A stretch of DNA of 64,000 nt from Neonectria sp. B-13 (taxonomy: Eukaryota > Ascomycota > Sordariomycetes > Hypocreales > Nectriaceae). The notes under the pieces are model-generated. The model had not been told where the DNA came from, did no database searches, and saw nothing but the letters and a program-made list of their open reading frames with translations. The position numbers were made by a program, and so were the translations under genes. The stretch lies in contig NOKP01000043.1 in NCBI GenBank assembly GCA_002682825.1, positions 1 to 64,000 on the forward strand. The letters are read 5' to 3'. Shown piece after piece: positions 31,401-41,992 of this stretch; position 1 is the first letter of the stretch; each line of letters begins with the position of its first letter.

Positions 31401-31726
31401 TTGCGATTACCTTACAGCGTTAGTCAATGCATCCAGAGACCCTTGAGTTCTTATAATGCCTTAAGAATTAGAGCTGGACTTATGGTATAAGGTTGGGCAA
31501 CCTCCTTGTGGATCCTATCGGGAAAGAATACTATGAGGACTGCGGTGAGCTTGGATGATGCTCAAATAGGGTCAATTTGGGTCAGAAAGCTACTCTTACT
31601 GTCACATTAGGTCAAATTATCAAGTTGAATCAAGTAAGTCAAGTTCAAGTAAGTTGGGACCCGTAAGGAGTCAAGCAAGTCAAGTTGGGGGGCCAACTTG
31701 ACTTACTTGACTTGGCGGCAGCGCTG
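28401..31726 (+). mobile_element. hAT DNA transposon 2 (3.3 kb)
   Basis: Ends: CAGCGCTGCCGTCAAGTCAA outward at 28401 and the inverse with one mismatch (T/C at position 12) ending at 31726, 22 bp in all. Subterminal regions carry many AAGTCAAGT/ACTTGACTT motifs in both orientations (28412-28535 and 31610-31720), probable transposase-binding arrays. Flanking 8-mers GCTGGATC and GTCGAGAG do not match, so no target duplication remains. Carries a transposase gene whose middle third is RIP-degraded. Confidence 0.85.
28868..31558 (+). pseudogene. hAT transposase (decayed, RIP in the centre)
   Basis: Head: Pro/Thr-rich MTKPETPSPFETPRSTPEST from ATG 28868. BED-finger region about 29090-29290 (TWIKDYGVFLLELNPDG, with frame changes and stops). 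Open RNase-H-like section 29363-30097: VHLSFDLWTSPNRQAMTA, SDNAVNNDTTLEALFEEL and CCFGHILNLIVKAFL. From about 30090 to 31080 the text is TA-rich with stops throughout. The C-terminal dimerisation domain reads again at about 31230-31550: VMAADCERVFSLLKLAIT and MHPETLEFL. The key motifs of hAT enzymes are visible but no complete protein is encoded. Confidence 0.85.
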
Positions 31727-32683
31727 GTCGAGAGTATAGGGGTGGCCAAGACCTTTTATAACCCCTCTACAACAGTTTGGGATGAGAGCAGCGGGATGAT
31801 GGTGAGCTTTGAGCGAGTGAATGGCTTTCACCCTAGCTTTGCGATGAACTATTTTCCAGAACATAGCTATCTCAGGCAGATTTTCTTGCTTGAGACAGCG
31901 CAGACACGTGGGCGGCAAAGAAATGGCTGGGAGGAGGAGCCCTGGATGATTGAGTTCAGGGTATTATGTAAAGAGACATTCAGTGAAAGAATAGGTAAGT
32001 CTAACCCTTAAGCTAATAGCTATAACTATATATATATAGAAAACACAGCTAATGCAAATGTGGCATATTCTAGATGAGCAGTTAGTGGCCCTGTTTGGAT
32101 ATATAAGTACTTACATTAGTTAACATGGAATAGGAAATACATACCCGACTATGGTGATATCTATGATGAGAAGATAAATATTATTCGAACAACCATTGGC
32201 AATATCGCGGCCGAGCCAAGGGTTACTGCTTCAGGTATACTTGGCGGGTTCTATAGCGGTCTTATGGAGAGTCGGTTAAGTGAGCACTGCAATGATGCCT
32301 GCCTAATACTGCTGAAGTTAGCTGAGCTGGCGGATAAGGGTTGGTCGCTACGGTACGACGAAGAAAATGAAAACGCTCTAAATCTAGTGACGATGAATAC
32401 GCAGTCGCTAGTTGGGGGTTATTGGGCTGCAGAGGGTTGGTTTGGGAGTGAACGGCTGAGGGGGATAATCGTGGGTGGTATGGAGTGTCTAGGTGGATGT
32501 ATTAAAGGGGGATACGGCGAATACAGGAGGTTAGATCTCGAACAGGCAAGTAGTGCATTTGTTGAGATGGCAGAATCAGTAGAGAGTCTTCTTTGGGAGC
32601 TTAAGCATGGGGAGCATACGGAGAATACGGAGGGTTTTATTGAGGGAAGGGCGAATAGGCAGGAAGTTATTATCCTAGACTAG
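31727..32683 (+). pseudogene. 3' part of the unknown gene cut by hAT element 2
   Basis: Resumes as LVESIGVAKTFYNPS, FHPSFAMNYFPEHSYLRQI, EEEPWMIEFRVLCKETFSER; an intron begins at about 31994 (GTAAGT). After a short poorly modelled stretch (32070-32150) it continues as DIYDEKINIIRTTIGNIAAE, then an open run to the stop at 32683 (ESRLSEHCNDACLILLKL, ASSAFVEMAESVESLLWEL). Composition and length look genuinely coding. No family recognised, no signal peptide or membrane span. The gene is inactivated by the transposon and the upstream stop. Confidence 0.45.
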
Positions 32684-33850
32684 TATTAATTAGAAGGATC
32701 CAATGGTCGATTAGTATTAATAATCAAGCTGAATTAGCTAGAAGTGAATAACAGTTTAAAGTCAGCAGCGTACCTTAGACAGGGAGAGAAAGAAGAACAT
32801 GAGAGGAAGGGCTAAGAGGGCGACAGGAGAAGCTTGATTGTTATTTTAGCATACAAGGTTATTAGGGTTAGTAATCTCTATAGTTACCAGTCTCGCAAGC
32901 ACCCGCCCATTATATAAAAGGGCCAGGTATAGTTAATAACTATATCATCCGAGACGAATCTCGACTGTGGCTTTGGGTCTAAAAAAACGGAAATGAAATT
33001 CCTAATGTCGAGATTCGGATTGTGTAACAAATGGGGATCCTTAAAGGAGTCTGATTAGTCAGTCGGGAATGCTGCTTCTAGAACAGCTAAGTGGTACGGG
33101 TTGCATATCACATGATTCTTAATGGTAATTAGATGATTCTAGTCCGGTCTAGAAGGTGACACCTCGCAATCCCTGCGAAGATAAAATTTCTCTCCTCCCC
33201 TATGACTCTCCGAGAGCAAAGTGAGGAAAAATAAAAGAGAAAGAAATTACAATGAAGTTTGGGAACATGATTGTGTGTATACAAAAGAGGACTAGTTTTG
33301 GGAATGTATTGGTATTGGATGTATCGAAGATTGGAAGCAGGATAAGAGAAGGCTTCTTCTGCAGGGGTTTTCAGGTTGGGATGGTAGGGTGCTCAATCGT
33401 CACTCGAAGATCGAGGAGGGTCCAAGAATGGGAAAACTGCTGGAAGACCATCTTAAGAGGGGAAACGACAGGAGAGCCTCTAGGCATGGACGTCTTTGAT
33501 CAAGACTTAACCTTCGATGAATCGTTCCTGTAGGTTCCGCTCTCCGCCTCGGAAAAGGCTCCCGGGTGCATTCACCACACAGCATTGCTGACACCAACAG
33601 TGACGGAGCGGCACTACAAAACCTCCCTTTTACTCCTTCGTACGATTTCGAAACCTTCTCCACGAAGTTAGAGGACTCGTTCTCCTATTCGTCTCGACCT
33701 TTCGAGGCCACACCCAGCCAAGATGTTTTACAGGAGGAGGCGTCACCGCAAGAGCTAGACAACAAGCTGCTGGGTTTCTCAGCTCTCATCTCGAATGCCA
33801 CCGTCGTCGATGAAGCCGGGCAGTTTTCAGAAATTAATATGACTGCCGAA
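32684..33850. other. Spacer with unassigned ORFs
   Basis: Plus-strand ORFs at 33252-33533 (93 codons) and 33566-33928 (120 codons) are open but unrecognised. Both contain a GGETTG/RGETTG-P-L string near their ends (about 33450 and 33890), which may mark a diverged duplication. The second lies antisense to the HET chimera. I do not call either a gene. Confidence 0.3.
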
Positions 33851-34066
33851 CTATATGGCATGTTCTTTGTTGCTGAAGATGTCTTTGGCGGCGAGACCAC
33901 GGGACGACCTCTCGAGTTGACCTGCTAACGACGAAATCTGTGGCAATGTTCCGGGGCATGCCTTCGAGGCAGGGGCAATTTTCTCAATAATTGGGACTGC
34001 ATAAAGTTGCGCAAGGGATAGGTGTATGAGGCCTAGAAAGAGGGTCAAGATCTTAGGGGATTTCAT
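33851..34066 (-). pseudogene. Fragment of a secreted protein (signal peptide plus about 50 aa)
   Basis: From ATG 34066: a strong signal peptide (MKSPKILTLFLGLIHLSLAQ) followed by LYAVPIIEKIAPASKACPG and a stop at 33851. If an independent gene it would encode only 71 aa; more likely it is the 5' piece of a truncated secreted-protein gene sitting in frame at the end of the HET ORF. No downstream exon could be recognised. Confidence 0.4.
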
Positions 34067-35482
34067 GTTGCAGTGAAGCGACGAAGTAAACGCCGGAGAG
34101 GATGAAGGCCCGTTTGTGAGGGCACATTTGTTGCGTAGCATAGTACGTGCCCTCGATACGGTCCGTGAGAAGAGGGCTTCTTGCACAACCCAAACACGAG
34201 CAAACCAGGGATTCTCGAAAAGAACGCTCATCAATGTAGACAGTTGTGTGTTATTGTACCATCCAGCCAGATCAATGACTTGTCGGGGCAAAGTCTTTTC
34301 GTACAGGTGGAAGACCTCACACATCCCTCGGAAGGATATTCCCTGCTTGTTATCTTTTTTGGATTGGATGTAAGCATCAACTTCATCGAGCTTTAGTAAA
34401 TGAGGCGTTCCAAAACAGGAGCAATTATCTCCGCCCGGGCAGTGACGATTGCTGTAATTGCGAATGTCTCTAATCAGACGGAGACATGCTTCCGCACCAG
34501 GGTTGCCTTGTCCAAGCCAGATATGCACGGTCGCAGCCATGGAGTAGATGGAGCTCATCAAGTTGACTTGCTGTGCTCGCTCTTCAAGGTCGTCTTGGTT
34601 GATACAAACGGCATCGATCCATATCTTCAGCGGCTTCTCAGGATGCCGCAGCCGTCTTAGAGCCTGCACAACGGTTCGGCCTACGCTGAAAGGCGTTCGT
34701 ACGCCTTCATCGCCGGTTGTACCCTCCGTCGCTCTAAGATGAATATCGACCCAATCATCAGGATCGCCCCAGCAGTATGAAAGTGCGTGGAATTCGAACG
34801 ACTCTGCAGCAGCATCTTGAAGGGTTACTCGACTGAAGTATCCTCTGATGGGATCTTGGAACTCTCCAGGTTCCACGTTGAGAAGCCGGATTTCCTGCGC
34901 ATTGGGATCTAAGGGTGTCGTATAATGCGATGCATTGGACACAAGATGTAACTGGTTCAACTCGTCTTGTAGCTCCTTCGGCTCGTACTCGATTTTGATC
35001 TGGCACTCTTTGATGATGTTGACCCACGCCATGTAATTTGCCTTGGGAATGAGTCGGATCACATCGCCAGCTTGAAGCCCCTCAATCCACATCCTTCGAC
35101 GAGGTCCATCATTGAGGTGCCACCGATGTGTCTGCTCGAAGAATTCTGGATTCGCAAGACGATTGTTCATAACAGTGATGGTGCGCAAGTCTGTCCTGCC
35201 TTCAGGTCGGTGGACTGAGGCGTCAAACCAAGTGAACGACGGGCCTTCCTTGGCATCTGCCCATCCTATATCAAGGGTCAGATCTCCGATTCGGGTGTAT
35301 CATCAGTTCTTTGCTCGGGGATACTGACCTTGATCGCGAGAAATTGCCGTGAAGCTGACTGCGACAACCGATTTTGCATCTTGAGGGACTTCTAGTTCAA
35401 CGTATGGTCGCTCAGGACAATGATCGTGGACTTGAATGAGCTCAGCACGCCTGGCGGTGCACACTTTTATCTGGGACGACAT
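33851..35482 (-). CDS. HET-domain protein, C-terminally truncated and fused to a secreted-protein start
   Basis: Exon 1 35329-35482, 63-nt intron (GTCAGT...TATAG), exon 2 33851-35265; 522 codons open. HET signatures: FHALSYCWGDP, PLKIWIDAVCINQDD, YSMAATVHIWLG, NPWFARVWVVQEA. HET proteins mediate allorecognition/incompatibility cell death in filamentous fungi; the domain is TIR-like. Normal HET proteins run several hundred residues beyond VVQEA. Here, about 25 codons later (about 34130), the frame passes straight into MKSPKILTLFLGLIHLSLAQ, a signal peptide (ATG at 34066), and ends 51 codons further on. This looks like a rearrangement junction. ATG 35482 is used because the longer frame to 35524 starts at GTG. 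Confidence 0.7.
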
Positions 35483-36186
35483 GATGGGGTTCGAGATGGA
35501 CGCTGTTCTAGGTGCCAAGCTCACTATCAGCCCTATTAGCCATGGAACTGGTTGATGTCTTGAAAGGGCGGGATCAGCCGTGCTGCCTCCCGCAGAACAG
35601 CGTCAGCGGATCGACCGGCTGAAGCAGCTCCACGAATATGTCTGGGAGCCAGTCAGTGAGCTCGAAATACGATGATGGTGTTGGCATGCGGGGCTGATGG
35701 CCGGGCGCAGCAGCATCCCTGGTTGGGGGCCAAAGTTGAGCATCATTCCAAAATTAGCATCGTAGGAGGCCGACAGTGTCCTTGATCCCGAAGGTGAGAA
35801 TCAACACTATTAACGAGCGAACAAGATTCCCGGATGCGGCTGAGTATGCTTAGTTAATTCTGTCACCTTCAGGGTGCGCGCTCTTGACCCTTGTCGGAAC
35901 GCCCCCAACAGCCTCCTGCAATTATTTCGCTACCTGTCAAACAAGTGAAGAACAGCCGACGGTAATAAAGCCCCGCATTTCATCGTATTCGATAGCATTG
36001 CCTAGTTATTAAAAGTACAAAAAGGACCGGAAGACACGGAAGACTACGAGGTATATAGTGTCTGTTCAGCTGCGACTATGCTGATATCCTCGCACATTAG
36101 CAGCCCCAGCAGCCTTTTGGACACAAGGTACTCCACATCTCTAGTCGGTACTTTTCTCACTGTAACCTCACTCTCAGTTGCTCATT
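35483..36186. promoter_or_regulatory. Divergent spacer between HET chimera and glycosidase
   Basis: Serves as upstream region for both neighbours. A short coding-like string (LPPAEQRQRIDRLKQLHEYV, plus strand, about 35580-35640) is isolated and unassigned. No TATA box is certain. Confidence 0.3.
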
Positions 36187-37597
36187 ATGCGTACCGCATC
36201 GTCGTTGCTCTGGTGTGCTGCCGCTTTGGTAGCTGCGGCGCCACATGAGAATATCATTCGGGCTACCGCCGTCGATACCTCGACGCTCAAAGGGAAATGG
36301 CTTTACGGTTACCAAGGCTGGTTCCGCAAGCCAGCAAGCGGTGTTAACAACCATTATTCACCAAACGGCAACACTCCGGGACCGGGCAACAGTATGAAAC
36401 CCTTCTGAGTCAACTTACTCATTTTTATATGGGAGAATCTGTTCTTGACGATGCAATAGTTCTAATCGATTTCATCCCTGATGTGAGCCAGTACCCGGCA
36501 AACTGCCTTTTCGACTCTGGCCTCATCTTGCCCAACGGCCAGAAGGCGAAGTTGTACGATAACACCTGCGAAGGCGTAGTGGACCTGCACTTCAAGTGGA
36601 TGCAGCAGTATGGCATTGATGGTGTCGTCGTGCAGCGATTCCTGAGCAACATAAATGACCAGTCTTTCATCACGGTCCTCACCCAAGTCAAAGCAGCGGC
36701 CGAGAAATATGGCCGTGGTTTCATCATCGAATACGACGTCTCCGGGGGCGACTCGTCCCAGGGCAGCGTCGCCTCCACTGTTTTGGCTGACTTCAACTCC
36801 AAGATCAAGCCCTTCACCACATCGTCAGCCTACATCCGTGAGAATGGCAAGCCAGCCGTCATGGTCTTTGGTGTTGGATTCTCCACCAAGCTCACTGTTG
36901 CTGATGGCACGAACATCGCCAACCAGTTAAAGTCCGCGGGCAATTACGTCGGCTTTGCTGTACCTACACAATGGAGTAACGATGTCAGAGGTAATACAGG
37001 CTATGCATCTGCATACAAGGCGGCCAACCTAATTAGCCCATGGACGGTTGGCAGGTACTCCAACGGCGGCTATCTTAGTGGCTATCACACAAGTACTCAA
37101 ATCCCGGACACGCAGTATGTGAACGATTAGTACGTATCATATTTGAGTTATACACTGACCCGAAATGCGTGAATAGGCTCTGCCAGTCCCTCGGGATAGA
37201 TTACGCCCCCGTGATTTGGCCCGGCACTTCTGCTTACCACCTGAATGGTGGAACCAACCCGTCGGCTTTCGACTACTTCCCGCGCTTCAACGGTACCTTC
37301 TACTCGAAGCAAGCTGATGCTGTAACATCCATGGCTATCAAGCCGCTGTTTGTCTTCACCGCTATGTGGGATGAAGTCAACGAGGGTAAGCTCTGTCCCG
37401 GAGATCCCAGTATTTCGGTTTAAAGTAATGTGATCTAACATTTTGCTTCAGGTACTCAAAACTTGCCATCCCTCAAGGTCAACCAACTCCCTACAAACGA
37501 CAAGTTTGTAGGATACGATAACAACTTTGCCGATACTAGTTTCTATCTTGAGCTAGGAGGGAAAAAGACTACCGTGTTCCATAATGCCGTAAACTAG
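36187..37597 (+). CDS. Secreted GH71/GH99-like glycosidase
   Basis: Exons 36187-36391, 36460-37114, 37177-37385, 37452-37597 join to 404 aa. The second intron uses the strong donor GTATGT at 37115; the alternative donor at 37133 creates a stop. Signal peptide MRTASSLLWCAAALVAAAP. Family text: LYGYQGWF near the N-terminus, VVDLHFKWMQQYGIDGVVVQ, IIEYDVSGG, YAPVIWPGTSAYHLNGG, and FTAMWDEVNEGTQ with acidic residues at the likely active site. Proteins of this type are secreted endo-acting glycosidases of the GH71/GH99 clan, but substrate cannot be stated. ATG 36187 is used (36178 is TTG). Intact; 118 bp before a solo LTR. Confidence 0.75.
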
Positions 37598-37714
37598 GCA
37601 GACGGTGAAATGTCATCAGGTGTCAGACTCAACCTCGCAAATCATTGTCCTATACGGCCGGGTAGCCTGTCATGCCTTTTTACAATGCGAGGGGGCAAAT
37701 ACTCTGTATGTATT

Positions 37715-38011
37715 TGTCACATTGCATTGGCTATCACAAGGTTCCCCCATATGACAAGCTTCCTAGGCCCGATGGTCTTACAAAGGTTGACCAATTTGAC
37801 CTCTCTCAACAACCTAGCTACGAACTTTGATGCCCTCAACAACCTAGTCATCCTAGATGACACGTTTCCCTTCCTTTCTCATCGCTCTAGATGACACGAT
37901 TCCTATCCCTTCCTACGGACCAAATCATGTATTTAAAGACCTTCCTTTCCCGCTAGGATAGATAGAAATCAAGAGCTTTTACCCCATCGATCCCGGCCAT
38001 TAGATGTGATA
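37715..38011. mobile_element. Solo LTR, copy 1, with 5-bp target duplication
   Basis: 297 bp beginning TGTCACAT and ending ATGTGATA, flanked by the direct repeat GTATT at 37710-37714 and 38012-38016. Near-identical (about 96% by eye) to 52524-52821. It contains TATTTAAAGACC and short CTCAACAACCTAG repeats. No internal retrotransposon sequence adjoins it. The end reads TA rather than canonical CA, as a CpA-to-TpA change would give. Confidence 0.85.
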
Positions 38012-38936
38012 GTATTGAGCTCTACCCAGTGTATAAAGTTTTGATTTCAAGTGTAACTTTTTGAGGCTTAAGTCGTCTGGGTTGCTGTGCTGAGCTTAGC
38101 GTATATTTCTCCTCGACAAGAGAGGCACTGCCATCCACTAGGCTGGGTGGAGAGATTTCTCGGTGTCTAGATGGGGGCTATATTACACCAGTTCCAGTAT
38201 TATCCGACACCAGATAGTTAAATTTACTATATTACTTCTAGCCCTACAGCATTCACTTGTAGGAAGTGCTTAGTATCCACCTGCGTGACCTGTTATATCC
38301 CACATTCTGGAATAATCTATGCCAAGCACAAATGTGATACATATGGTGGCCTTAACACCCTAAATAAAGTCAAGGAAGAGCCGGGGATTAAAGATTATCC
38401 CAAGTTTAGCACGGCCATAGAAAAGGATAAAGGATATAACCATATGACCTATAAAGGGTGTACAACTGACATTTGCTGGATATACTTAGCAACATTTGAT
38501 ACAGGTGATTTGTGCTACGAACATATGAGGAAGTTGCACGACGGCATAGGCCTTTAATGACTATTTGGTTAGTAGTTAATCATTTGTATCATTAATAACT
38601 ACTAGCGCAAGGATGGTTTTGGAGTCTGTCGTTCCAGATGCTGCTGCATCGATGGTGAAATTTGGGAGCAGTGTGACTGGCGCAAAGCACCGGACCATCT
38701 CTTCTACTGCAGGAAGGTACCGCCGCGCCGCCGATAAACCTTACAATGGATACAGACTTTGATAAATTGGTCGAGATGACCAAAACAAGGGCCTGCTTCA
38801 AAAGATTTGTCCTTCCCACTAGACGAGGTCGACCTGGACCACACTAACGTATGCTTTCCTTATCCTCTCCTTTCTCTTTCTTTTTCTTATCTATTCATTT
38901 AGCTTCTAAGTTAATAGTTGTAACTGTAACTTCAAT
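38012..38936. other. Spacer, no recognised gene
   Basis: An open stretch at 38285-38557 starts at GTG and is not recognised. Near 38899-38936 begins a 38-bp sequence (TTCTAAGTTAATAGTTGTAA...) that recurs at 39427-39464. Confidence 0.35.
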
Positions 38937-39180
38937 TTGAGAGCTATGATTGTCCAATTTTTGGCCAGATTTAAATGATTCTATTGATCTTTAGACCCTT
39001 ACTGTAGTGGTCTTGACGGTATTACGATTGCAGTCAATTTGACTGACCTTTTCCCTGCCTGCCAGGAAGCTGAAAGGACAGATCGTGTCTCTTCCCCCGT
39101 TGCGACTGCAGCAAAGCTGGTTGGGTGTCCACAGCTTCGTCAGCTGTCACAGAGTGACCCCCGCCAAACACACTATGTAT
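38937..39180 (+). repeat. Repeat C, copy 2 (less mutated)
   Basis: Counterpart of 3098-3338. Bracketed by a 38-bp direct repeat (38899-38936 and 39427-39464) that begins TTCTAAGTTAATAGTTGTAA. 39181-39426 between them is AT-rich. Confidence 0.85.
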
Positions 39181-39464
39181 TAACCTAGCTAAAGGTATAG
39201 CTATAGAAGCTTATATTAGGGTTCTTATTAATAGTTATAAAGTTATAAATGTAAAGATACTAGGATAATAGCTAGAAGTGATTATAAGGTATCTATTTGA
39301 TCACTGGGTGGATAGGGTGTTGATCCTTGGTTATAGAAATCTTCTAATAGTCCTTGATCTATGGCTCCTTATGTATTCTTATATACATTAGGATTGTAAG
39401 CTATATGTAGATTTCTATAATAGAGGTTAGCTTCTAAGTTAATAGTTGTAACTGTAACTTCAAT

Positions 39465-40003
39465 CTGCAGCTACTATCTTTATGCTGTCTAAGCTGGTGG
39501 CTGACCCAGCTGTTAGTATAACAGACCTAGCTTTCCACTAAGGAAATAGGTAGGAATTGCTAGAAAAGTAATAGTGGCTCTAGGGGCAGGGCTGTTATCT
39601 CAAAGACCCGGCTTAGAATGACCATTGGCTCGAAGTTGTAACCACGATCCCGGACCGGATCATGTATCGGCCGGCAGGTGTTATCGGCTGACTGCTTACG
39701 GCGGCTATCATCAGTACGAATGAAGCTATTGTCATCGTATGCGTTGACTGCTGCCTGGCTAGAGAGCAGTTGGGAATCCATGAGAATGCACAGAATGAGT
39801 TGTATGATGAATTGGGCGGGGTTGATTTCGCCGGTGCTCAAAGTCACTCTACGTACCTCGGCCTTAGCGGGGGTCATGTGGGGCTTGTGACCTGGGTGTT
39901 GCCTTACGACACTCAAAGGGATAGGCTGTCAGACTCAGGTCAAATTCAGGCATCAAACACAACATCCTACACACAAACAAAGATTCAATATTGCCAACTA
40001 GAA
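39465..40003. promoter_or_regulatory. Upstream region of the dioxygenase gene
   Basis: No supported gene. The 118-codon minus ORF (39560-39916) shows no recognisable domain. Confidence 0.3.
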
Positions 40004-40602
40004 ATGGCGCCTTCTACTACGCCAGACTTCGACGCGCCTGGCTCAAAGGCACTAATCCCCGCCTCCTTGGCCCATGTTGTGCTCCGCACGGCGAACCTGG
40101 GCCGGATGGTCGACTTTTACGTCAAGTTCCTAGGTGGCAGCATCACGACCGGCAACGACATGATACGTTCATCACGTATGACGAGGAACACCACCGGGTC
40201 GCACTCATCGGGATCCCAGATACGATGCCGAAAAATTCGAGCTCCTGCGGCTTGGAGCACATTGCATTCACCTTTGTTACGTTGGCTGATCTCTTATTGG
40301 CGTACCGTCAGCGCAAAACCCGCGGCATCGTACCCGTTTGGTGCGTGAACCATGGTCCCACCACAAGTATCTACTACAAGGACCCGGATGGCAACATGCT
40401 GGAGACCCAGGTCGACAACTTTGATACGGTAGACGACGCCACTGCGTTCATGATGAGTGAGAAATTCGCAGAGAACCCTATTGGCACGGACTTCAACGCG
40501 GAGGAAATGATCGCGGCGATCAAGAATGGCGAGGAGGAGAGCGACCTGAAAAAACGCCGGGAGATAGGGCCGCGGGGCATGCCAGACCTGGCAAGCATGT
40601 AA
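40004..40602 (+). pseudogene. Extradiol-dioxygenase-like (glyoxalase/VOC fold) protein, one-base frameshift
   Basis: ATG 40004 gives LAHVVLRTANLGRMVDFYVK and FLGGSITTGND in one frame. After about 40159-40167 the remaining text (FITYDEEHHRVALIGIP, GLEHIAFTF, PVWCVNHGPTTSIYYKDPDG, NMLETQVDNF, IGPRGMPDLASM) runs in another frame to the stop at 40602. Between GND and FITYDEE there are 8 bases where 9 are expected, i.e. a single-base deletion. Metal ligands of the family (His in AHVVLRT, His in EHIAF, Glu in MLETQV) are all present. Fungal homologues are about 200 aa and related to biphenyl-2,3-diol dioxygenase. Otherwise undecayed, so a very recent loss or a sequencing error. Confidence 0.85.
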
Positions 40603-41992
40603 ACGCAGCCAGGCGGCGGGTGACGGCGTCTTTCTCCATGTACAATATTCAGAAGGACAACCCTTTACCACCACGATATGGGGACCCCCTCCGTGGGTCA
40701 CCACATAATTGGTCTTTGCCTTAGCGTCGGCTTCGGGCACGGGCTTGGTATTTTGGGGGGTTTGCTTAGATTCGGGTTCGGGTTCACGGTTCTCTGTGTG
40801 GATCTCTCGGGTTCATACTTGTTCTTCGGTCAAAGCACGGGCTTGCACAGAAAGTAAGCTAACAATACATTGGACCATCGAGCAAGGCGATGCCCTCCCT
40901 TTCATGCGTGACCGGGGTTTGATTCTGCCATCCCACGGCCCAGGAGACACCCAGCGGCGTAATCGTAAACAGGATCCCTGCAGGACTCCATCTTGCCATC
41001 TAGCACCGTAGCTCGAGGGGAGCATCTGACACTGTTGTTGCATTCCCTCACGCCTTGCCCATGTGTATGCCAACCTGCAAGCCTTCATGCATGCCTGACC
41101 TGTCTGGGGATGCATGGCGTGGCGTGGCGTGGCGTGGCATGGCGTGACCAGGTTTGTGAGCTTGAAGGCCTTCTCTCTTTTTTTTTACGACAGGCAAATG
41201 CTCTGCCATCCAGTGCATAATCTCCGGCATTTCCCCTGAAGGTGATGCCAAAAACCCCACCAAGTCATGGCCATTCCAAGGTTAGCGCTCGCAAACCCAG
41301 GTTCATATGGCTTTGCAGATTCCTTGTATGTGAAGAGGGCACGTTTGGAGCGGCATCATTGCCCACCCGGGAGTAAGCCGTAGCTGCGCGCGTTTCCGTC
41401 AGTGAGACTTTCTGACCCGCGCAATACCTCGTTGTCCGTGTGTATCCATGCCATGCTTTAGTGATAATTCGAGATTTGGCCCGCGGCCACTCCCACGGTC
41501 TGGAGGACTAAGCTGGGAACATCGTACGGCAGCTGCGCAGACAGGCTTGAGACGGCGGCTTGTTGGTTGACTGGGAAGCATTGGGGGTCGAGGCTGGTTA
41601 TTCAGGGCCGGGCTGGGGGCCATCGTACGCAGGTGTGTGCAAGTAGGGTGGGTAACGGGAGAGGAGTGAGAGAGAGTGACAGAAGGGAAGAACACGACAG
41701 AAGAAACTAAGCCTTTAGTCTAACCCCAGAGAACCTAGACTTACCAAGATAAAATCTGGGGGATCGAATCAGGTTTGTGGGAGGCTACGGCGCCGCATAC
41801 TTCGGATACAAGACATTTTGCGTCTGGCTGGCCAGTTCTCGGCGTCCCCGTTCGGTTGAGTCGACTAATCGCTACGATAATTGCGACATAATCACATCCA
41901 AGTCGCTACCCGCCCAGGTTTCGCAGCCGTACAGAGATAATAGGTCGAGATGCTCGGCAGCTCGTCCTCCAGCACAATCCGAACGCCGCTCA
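40603..41992. other. Spacer, no recognised gene; GGCGT minisatellite
   Basis: Short ORFs on both strands, none recognisable. At 41111-41148 is an imperfect TGGCG/TGGCA tandem run, followed by a T tract at 41177-41187. No RNA gene seen. Confidence 0.5.

Noticed and set aside
37115..37176. Glycosidase pseudogene with a stop after YVND
   Set aside because: Using the better donor GTATGT at 37115 removes the stop and keeps a 404-aa frame.
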